In this document: positions 14,901-23,900 of the stretch, piece by piece
Position numbering within the stretch: the stretch's first letter is position 1
Layout: the number at the start of each line of letters is the position of its first letter
Source of the DNA: Limnomonas spitsbergensis
Taxonomy: Eukaryota > Chlorophyta > Chlorophyceae > Chlamydomonadales
Direction of reading: 5' to 3'
DNA: 64,000 bases
NCBI GenBank assembly: GCA_037349105.1
Contig: JAYJMM010000064.1
Span: 928,957-992,956 of the forward strand
Made by a program: the position numbers and the translations under genes
Notes under the pieces: model-generated
Seen by the model: the letters and a program-made list of their open reading frames with translations, nothing else
Told to the model about the DNA's origin: nothing
Databases searched by the model: none

Positions 14901-17900
14901 ACCACGTTTTCAGGGCCCAGGTCGATAAATGAAATTCTGACTCAAATGCTTGCAGATTATCATGAACCTCTGCAACAGGACGGACAAGGGTTGATTTTTG
15001 TAAAGAGCATATATAAAGTATTTTAATTACCATGCTTGCAGGCGATCCGCGACCGTCATCATTTACCTCAGCGACACAGCCAGGGGCGGGGCCACGTTCT
15101 TCCCTCGGTCAACAGGTAAATCCGGGGTCCAGGTTTTAGGGCTTAGGGTTAAGAGATTAGAGTTTAAGGTTAAGGACTTAGGGTTTATGTTTCGGGGCCC
15201 AGAGTTTCGATTTTTTTATGTTTAGTTTTCATCCTTGCGACACAGCCAAGGGCGGGGCGACGTTTTTTCCTAGGTCTACAGGTAAATCCGGGTTCAGGTA
15301 TTAGTGTTTGGGGTTTAGGGTTTAGGGTTTAGGGTTTAGGGTTTAGGGTTTAGGGTTTAGGGTCCAGGTGCTAAGGTTTATGGTCCAGGTTTGAAGGTTA
15401 AGTTTCGTTTTTTTTTAGTTAAGATTTCATCTCTGCGACACAGCCAAGGGCGGGGCCACGTTCTTCTCTACTGGTAAATCTGGGGTCCAGGATTTAGTGT
15501 CTATGGTTCAAATTTAGGGCTAAGGGTTTTGGGGGTTTGGATTTTAGGTTTTGGGTTCATGGTATCGTGTCCAAGGGCGGGACGACGTTCCCCTTAGGGT
15601 TTAAAGGTAAAAAGAGAGAAAACTACACCCAACAGGGCGTGAGGGTTAAGGAAACAGTGCGGGATGGGCCTAGGCAGTGTCCGCGATGTTACAACTATAG
15701 GCGGGGCCACGTTCTTCCTGCCGTCTGAAGATAAAAGGAGAGAAAGCCATGCTCCGCAGGGGCGTGAGGGTTAAGGAGACAGTGCGGTCTGGGCCTAGGC
15801 AGCGTCCGCGCTGTTACAACCAAGGGCGGGGCCACATTCTTCCCGCTGTATAAAGATAAAAGGAGAGAAAGCCACCCTCCACAGGGGCGTGAGGGTTAAG
15901 GAAACAGTGCAGGATGGGCGTATGTAGCGTCCGCGCTGTTACAACCAAGGGCGGGGCCACATTCTTCCCGCTGTATAAAGATAAAAGGAGAGAAAGCCAC
16001 GCTCCACAGGGGCGTGAGGGTTAAGGAAACAGTGCGGTCTGGGCCTAGGCAGCGTCCGCGCTGTTACAACTAAGGGCGGGGCCACATTCTTCCCGCCGTC
16101 TGAAGATAAAAGGAGAGAAAGCCATGCTCCGCAGGGGCGTGAGGGTTAAGGAAACAGTGCAGGATGGGCCTAGGCAGCGTCCGCGCTGTTACAACCAAGG
16201 GCGGGGCCACGTTCTTCCCGCTGTCTGAAGATAAAAGGAGAGAAAGCCACGCTCCGCAGGGGCGTGAGGGTTAAGGAAACAGTGCAGGATGGGCCTAGGC
16301 AGCGTCCGCGCTGTTACAACTAAGGGCGGGGCCACATTCTTCCCGCCGTCTGAAGATAAAAGGAGAGAAAGCCATGCTCCACAGGGGCGTGAGGGTTAAG
16401 GAAACAGTGCGGGATGGGCGTATGTAGCGTCCGCGCTGTTACAACCAAGGGCGGGGCCACGTTCTTCCTGCTGTATAAAGATGAAAGGAGAGAAAGCCAT
16501 GCTCCACAGGGGCGTGAGGGTTAAGGAAACAGTGCGGGATGGGCCTAGGCAGCGTCCGCGCTGTTACAACCAAGGGCGGGGCCACATTCTTCCCGCTGTA
16601 TAAAGATAAAAGGAGAGAAAGCCTTGCTCCACAGGGGCGTGAGGGTTAAGGAAACAGTGCGGCATGGGCCTAGGCAGCGTCCGCGCTGTTACAACCAAGG
16701 GTGGGGCCACATTCTTCCCGCCGTCTGAAGATAAAAGGAGAGAAAGCCACGCTCCACAGGGGCGTGAGGGTTAAGGAAACAGTGCGGTATGGGCCTAGGC
16801 AGCGTCCGCGCTGTTACAACCAAGGGCGGGGCCACATTCTTCCCGCTGTATAAAGATAAAAGGAGAGAAAGCCACCCTCCACAGGGGCGTGAGGGTTAAG
16901 GAAACAGTGCAGGATGGGCGTATGTAGCGTCCGCGCTGTTACAACCAAGGGCGGGGCCACATTCTTCCCGCTGTATAAAGATAAAAGGAGAGAAAGCCAC
17001 GCTCCACAGGGGCGTGAGGGTTAAGGAAACAGTGCGGTCTGGGCCTAGGCAGCGTCCGCGCTGTTACAACTAAGGGCGGGGCCACATTCTTCCCGCCGTC
17101 TGAAGATAAAAGGAGAGAAAGCCATGCTCCGCAGGGGCGTGAGGGTTAAGGAAACAGTGCAGGATGGGCCTAGGCAGCGTCCGCGCTGTTACAACCAAGG
17201 GCGGGGCCACGTTCTTCCCGCTGTCTGAAGATAAAAGGAGAGAAAGCCACGCTCCGCAGGGGCGTGAGGGTTAAGGAAACAGTGCAGGATGGGCCTAGGC
17301 AGCGTCCGCGCTGTTACAACTAAGGGCGGGGCCACATTCTTCCCGCCGTCTGAAGATAAGAGGAGAGAAAGCCATGCTCCACAGGGGCGTGAGGGTTAAG
17401 GAAACAGTGCGGGATGGGCGTATGTAGCGTCCGCGCTGTTACAACCAAGGGCGGGGCCACGTTCTTCCTGCTGTATAAAGATGAAAGGAGAGAAAGCCAT
17501 GCTCCACAGGGGCGTAAGGGTTAAGGAAACAGTGCGGGATGGGCCTAGGCAGCGTCCGCGCTGTTACAACCAAGGGCGGGGCCACATTCTTCCCGCTGTA
17601 TAAAGATAAAAGGAGAGAAAGCCTTGCTCCACAGGGGCGTGAGGGTTAAGGAAACAGTGCGGCATGGGCCTAGGCAGCGTCCGCGCTGTTACAACCAAGG
17701 GTGGGGCCACATTCTTCCCGCCGTCTGAAGATAAAAGGAGAGAAAGCCACGCTCCACAGGGGCGTGAGGGTTAAGGAAACAGTGCGGTCTGGGCCTAGGC
17801 AGCGTCCGCGCTGTTACAACCAAGGGCGGGGCCACATTCTTCCCGCCGTCTGAAGATGAAAGGAGAGAAAGCCACGCTCCACAGGGGCGTGAGGGTTAAG

Positions 17901-20900
17901 GAAACAGTGCGGTCTGGGCCTAGGCAGCGTCCACGCTGTTACAACCAAGGGCGGGGCCACATTCTTCCCGCCGTCTGAAGATAAAAGGAGAGAAAGCCAT
18001 GCTCCGCAGGGGCGTGAGGGTTAAGGAAACAGTGCGGTCTGGGCCTAGGCAGCGTCCGCGCTGTTACAACCAAGGGCGGGGCCACATTCTTCCCGCTGTA
18101 TAAAGATAAAAGGAGAGAAAGCCACGCTCCACAGGGGCGTGAGGGTTAAGGAAACAGTGCGGTATGGGCCTAGGCAGCGTCCGCGCTGTTACAACCAAGG
18201 GCGGGGCCACATTCTTCCCGCTGTATAAAGATAAAAGGAGAGAAAGCCACGCTCCACAGGGGCGTGAGGGTTAAGGAAACAGTGCGGTCTGGGCCTAGGC
18301 AGCGTCCGCGCTGTTACAACCAAGGGTGGGGCCACATTCTTCCCGCCGTCTGAAGATAAAAGGAGAGAAAGCCACCCTCCACAGGGGCGTGAGGGTTAAG
18401 GAAACAGTGCGGTCTGGGCCTAGGCAGCGTCCGCGCTGTTACATCCAAGGGCAGGGCCACATTCTTCCCGTTGTATAAAGATAAAAGGAGAGAAAGCCAC
18501 GCTCCACAGGGGCGTGAGGGTTAAGGAAACAGTGCGGTCTGGGCCTAGGCAGCGTCCGCGCTGTTACAACCAAGGGCGGGGCCACATTCTTCCCGCCGTC
18601 TGAAGATAAAAGGAGAGAAAGCCACGCTCCACAGGGGCGTGAGGGTTAAGGAAACAGTGCGGTATGGGCCTAGGCAGCGTCCGCGCTGTTACAACCAAGG
18701 GCGGGGCCACATTCTTCCCGCTGTATAAAGATAAAAGGAGAGAAAGCCATGCTCCGCAGGGGCGTGAGGGTTAAGGAAACAGTGCGGTATGGGCCTAGGC
18801 AGCGTCCGCGCTGTTACAACGAAGGGCGGGGCCACGTTCTTCCCGCCGTCTGAAGATAAAAGGAGAGAAAGCCACGCTCCACAGGGGCGTGAGGGTTAAG
18901 GAAACAGTGCGGCCTGGGCCTAGGCAGCGTCCGCGCTGTTACAACCAAGGGTGCGGCCACATTCTTCCCGCCGTCTGAAGATAAAAGGAGAGAAAGCCAC
19001 CCTCCACAGGGGCGTGAGGGTTAAGGAAACAGTGCGGTCTGGGCCTAGGCAGCGTCCGCGCTGTTACAACCAAGGGCGGGGCCACATTCTTCCCGCTGTA
19101 TAAAGATAAAGGGAAAGAAAGCCACGCTCCGCAGGGGCGTGAGGGTTAAGGAAACAGTGCGGTCTGGGCCTATGCAGCGTCCGCGCTGTTACAACCAAGG
19201 GCGGGGCCACATTCTTCCCGCCGTCTGAAGATAAAAGGAGAGAAAGCCATGCTCCACAGGGGCGTGAGGGTTAAGGAAACAGTGCGGTATGGGCCTAGGC
19301 AGCGTCCGCGCTGTTACAACCAAGGGCGGGGCCACATTCTTCCCGCCGTCTGAAGATAAAAGGAGAGAAAGCCACGCTCCGCAGGGGCGTGAGGGTTAAG
19401 GAAACAGTGCGGTATGGGCCTAGGCAGCGTCCGCGCTGTTACAACCAAGGGTGGGGCCACATTCTTCCCGCCGTCTGAAGATAAAAGGAGAGAAAGCCAC
19501 CCTCCACAGGGGCGTGAGGGTTAAGGAAACAGTGCGGTCTGGGCCTAGGCAGCGTCCGCGCTGTTACAACCAAGGGCGGGGCCACATTCTTCCCGCTGTA
19601 TAAAGATAAAAGGAGAGAAAGCCATGCTCCGCAGGGGCGTGAGGGTTAAGGAAACAGTGCGGTCTGGGCCTAGGCAGCGTCCGCGCTGTTACAACCAAGG
19701 GCGGGGCCACATTCTTCCCGCTGTATAAAGATAAAAGGAGAGAAAGCCACGCTCCACAGGGGCTAGAGGGTTAAGGAAACAGTGCGGTCTGGGCCTAGGC
19801 AGCGTCCGCGCTGTTACAACCAAGGGCGGGGCCACGTTCTTCCTGCCGTCTGAAGATGAAAGGAGAGAAAGCCTTGCTCCGCAGGGGCGTGAGGGTTAAG
19901 GAAACAGTGCGGTATGGGCCTAGGCAGCGTCCGCGCTGTTACAACCAAGGGCGGGGCCACGTTCTTCCTGCCGTCTGAAGATGAAAGGAGAGAAAGCCAC
20001 GCTCCACAGGGGCGTGAGGGTTAAGGAAACAGTGCGGTATGGGCCTAGGCAGCGTCCGCGCTGTTACAACCAAGGGCGGGGCCACATTCTTCCCGCTGTA
20101 TAAAGATAAAAGGAGAGAAAGCCACGCTCCACAGGGGCGTGAGGGTTAAGGAAACAGTGCGGTATGGGCCTAGGCAGCGTCCGCGCTGTTACAACCAAGG
20201 GCGGGGCCACATTCTTCCCGCTGTATAAAGATAAAAGGAGAGAAAGCCACGCTCCACAGGGGCGTGAGGGTTAAGGAAACAGTGCGGTCTGGGCCTAGGC
20301 AGCGTCCGCGCTGTTACAACCAAGGGTGGGGCCACATTCTTCCCGCCGTCTGAAGATAAAAGGAGAGAAAGCCACCCTCCACAGGGGCGTGAGGGTTAAG
20401 GAAACAGTGCGGTATGGGCCTAGGCAGCGTCCGCGCTGTTACAACCAAGGGCGGGGCCACATTCTTCCCGTTGTATAAAGATAAAAGGAGAGAAAGCCAC
20501 GCTCCACAGGGGCGTGAGGGTTAAGGAAACAGTGCGGTATGGGCCTAGGCAGCGTCCGCGCTGTTACAACCAAGGGCGGGGCCACATTCTTCCCGCCGTC
20601 TGAAGATAAAAGGAGAGAAAGCCACGCTCCGCAGGGGCGTGAGGGTTAAGGAAACAGTGCGGTATGGGCCTAGGCAGCGTCCGCGCTGTTACAACCAAGG
20701 GTGGGGCCACATTCTTCCCGCCGTCTGAAGATAAAAGGAGAGAAAGCCACCCTCCACAGGGGCGTGAGGGTTAAGGAAACAGTGCGGGATGGGCCTAGGC
20801 AGCGTCCGCGCTGTTACAACCAAGGGCGGGGCCACATTCTTCCCGCTGTATAAAGATAAAAGGAGAGAAAGCCATGCTCCGCAGGGGCGTGAGGGTTAAG

Positions 20901-23900
20901 GAAACAGTGCGGTCTGGGCCTAGGCAGCGTCCGCGCTGTTACAACGAAGGGCGGGGCCACGTTCTTCCCGCCGTCTGAAGATAAAAGGATAGAAAGCCAC
21001 GCTCCACAGGGGCGTGAGGGTTAAGGAAACAGTGCGGTCTGGGCCTAGGCAGCGTCCGCGCTGTTACAACCAAGGGCGGGGCCACGTTCTTCCTGCCGTC
21101 TGAAGATGAAAGGAGAGAAAGCCTTGCTCCGCAGGGGCGTGAGGGTTAAGGAAACAGTGCGGTATGGGCCTAGGCAGCGTCCGCGCTGTTACAACCAAGG
21201 GCGGGGCCACGTTCTTCCTGCCGTCTGAAGATGAAAGGAGAGAAAGCCACGCTCCACAGGGGCGTGAGGGTTAAGGAAACAGTGCGGTATGGGCCTAGGC
21301 AGCGTCCGCGCTGTTACAACCAAGGGCGGGGCCACGTTCTTCCTGCCGTCTGAAGATGAAAGGAGAGAAAGCCTTGCTCCGCAGGGGCGTGAGGGTTAAG
21401 GAAACAGTGCGGTCTGGGCCTAGGCAGCGTCCGCGCTGTTACAACCAAGGGTAGGGCCACATTCTTCCTGCCGTCGGAAGATAAAAGAAGTGAAAGCCAC
21501 GCTCCGCAGGGGCGTGAGGGTTAAGGAAACAGTGCGGTCTGGGCCTATGCAGCGTCCGCGCTGTTACAACCAAGGGCGGGGCCACGTTCTTCCCGCCGTC
21601 TGAAGATAAAAGGAGAGAAAGCCACCCTCCACAGGGGCGTGAGGGTTAATGCAACAGTGCGGTCTGGGCCTAGGCAGCGTCCGCGCTGTTACAACCAAGG
21701 GCGGGGCCACATTCTTCCTGCCGTCTGAAGATAAAAGGAGAGAAAGCCTTGCTCCACAGGGGCGTGAGGGTTAAGGAAACAGTGCGGTATGGGCCTATGC
21801 AGCGTCCGCGCTGTTACAGCCAAGGGCAGGGCCACATTCTTCCCGCCGTCTAAAGATAAAGGAGAGAAAGCCATGCTCCGCAGGGGCGTAAGGGTTAAGG
21901 AAACAGTGCGGTCTGGGCCTAGGCAGCGTCCGCGCTGTTACAACCAAGGGCGGGGCCACATTCTTCCCGCTGTATAAAGATAAAAGGAGAGAAAGCCTTG
22001 CTCCGCAGGGGCGTGAGGGTTAAGGAAACAGTGCGGTCTGGGCCTAGGCAGCGTCCGCGCTGTTACAACCAAGGGTAGGGCCACATTCTTCCTGCCGTCG
22101 GAAGATAAAAGAAGTGAAAGCCACGCTCCGCAGGGGCGTGAGGGTTAAGGAAACAGTGCGGTCTGGGCCTATGCAGCGTCCGCGCTGTTACAACCAAGGG
22201 CGGGGCCACGTTCTTCCCGCCGTCTGAAGATAAAAGGAGAGAAAGCCATGCTCCACAGGGGCGTGAGGGTTAATGAAACAGTGCGGTCTGGGCCTAGGCA
22301 GCGTCCGCGCTGTTACAACCAAGGGCGGGGCCACATTCTTCCCGCTGTCTGAAGATAAAAGGAGAGAAAGCCTTGCTCCACAGGGGCGTGAGGGTTAAGG
22401 AAACAGTGCGGTATGGGCCTATGCAGCGTCCGCGCTGTTACAGCCAAGGGCAGGGCCACATTCTTCCCGCCGTCTAAAGATAAAGGAGAGAAAGCCATGC
22501 TCCGCAGGGGCGTAAGGGTTAAGGAAACAGTGCGGTCTGGGCCTAGGCAGCGTCCGCGCTGTTACAACCAAGGGCGGGGCCACATTCTTCCCGCTGTATA
22601 AAGATAAAAGGAGAGAAAGCCTTGCTCCGCAGGGGCGTGAGGGTTAAGGAAACAGTGCAGGATGGGCCTAGGCAGCGTCCGCGCTGTTACAACCAAGGGC
22701 AGGGCCTCATTTTTACGCTGTATAAAGATAAAAGGACAGAAAGCCACGCTCCGCAGGGGCGTGAGGGTTTAGGAAACAGTGCGGTATGGGCCTATGCAGC
22801 GTCCGCGCTGTTACAACCAAGGGCGGGGCCACATTCTTCCCGCCGTCTGAAGATAAAAGGAGAGAAAGCCACGCTCCACAGGGGCGTGAGGGTTAAGGAA
22901 ACAGTGCGGTATGGGCCTATGCAGCGTCCGCGCTGTTACAACCAAGGGCGGGGCCACATTCTTCCCGCCGTCTGAAGATAAAAGGAGAGAAAGTCACGCT
23001 CCACAGGGGCGTGAGGGTTAAGGAAACAGTGCGGTATGGGCCTAGGCAGCGTCCGCGCTGTTACAACCAAGGGCGGGGCCACATTCTTCCCGCCGTCTGA
23101 AGATAAAAGGAGAGAAAGCCATGCTCCGCAGGGGCGTGAGGGTTAAGGAAACAGTGCGGGAGACCTTAACCTTAAGAAGAATACCTGGATACCTGAATAC
23201 CCCTTTGAGGTATTCCTCACCCTGCAGGAATCCCTGGTGTCCTGTCCGCGGAAACTGCACCGAATTCTTTCCATCTGCTACTTTTATATATTTGTGCTTA
23301 ACCCTAAACCCTAGACCCTAAACCCTAAACCCTTCAATTTTAATCCTAAACATCTGGACCCTGAACCCTCAACCCCCAAACCCTAAATACTTAACCCCTT
23401 CCAGGTGTCCAGACCCTTAAAGACATCCCTGGTGTCCTGTCCCCCAAGACCGTCGCAGCCCGCCCCCTCCAGCTGAAGGATATCCTTTCTGCATGCTTAA
23501 AATATGTTATCCTAAACCCTCAACCCTAACCAGGTATTCCCACCTCTCAAGACATCCCTGGTGTCCTTTCCGCGGAGACCGTTGCGGCCCGTTCCCTCCA
23601 GCTGCACAATGACCCTCAAGTAGAGCGGCCAGGCTTACGCGTCTACCCCGTCAAGGGCCGGGCCATGTTGTTCTGGTAAGTGAAGGAGGCGCACAACTCA
23701 CTTCAAATAAACATTGAAATGTGTAGGTGAGCGGCTCCTCGGTCTCCCACCAGCTGCACAATGATTCCCATTTAGAGCGGCCAGGCTTACGCGTCTACCC
23801 CGCCAAGGCCCGGGCCATCCTGTTCTGGTGAGTTGAAGAGGCGGGCGAATCTAATCACTTCATGTAAACATTGAAATTGACAAGTGGGTGGCTCCTCGGT

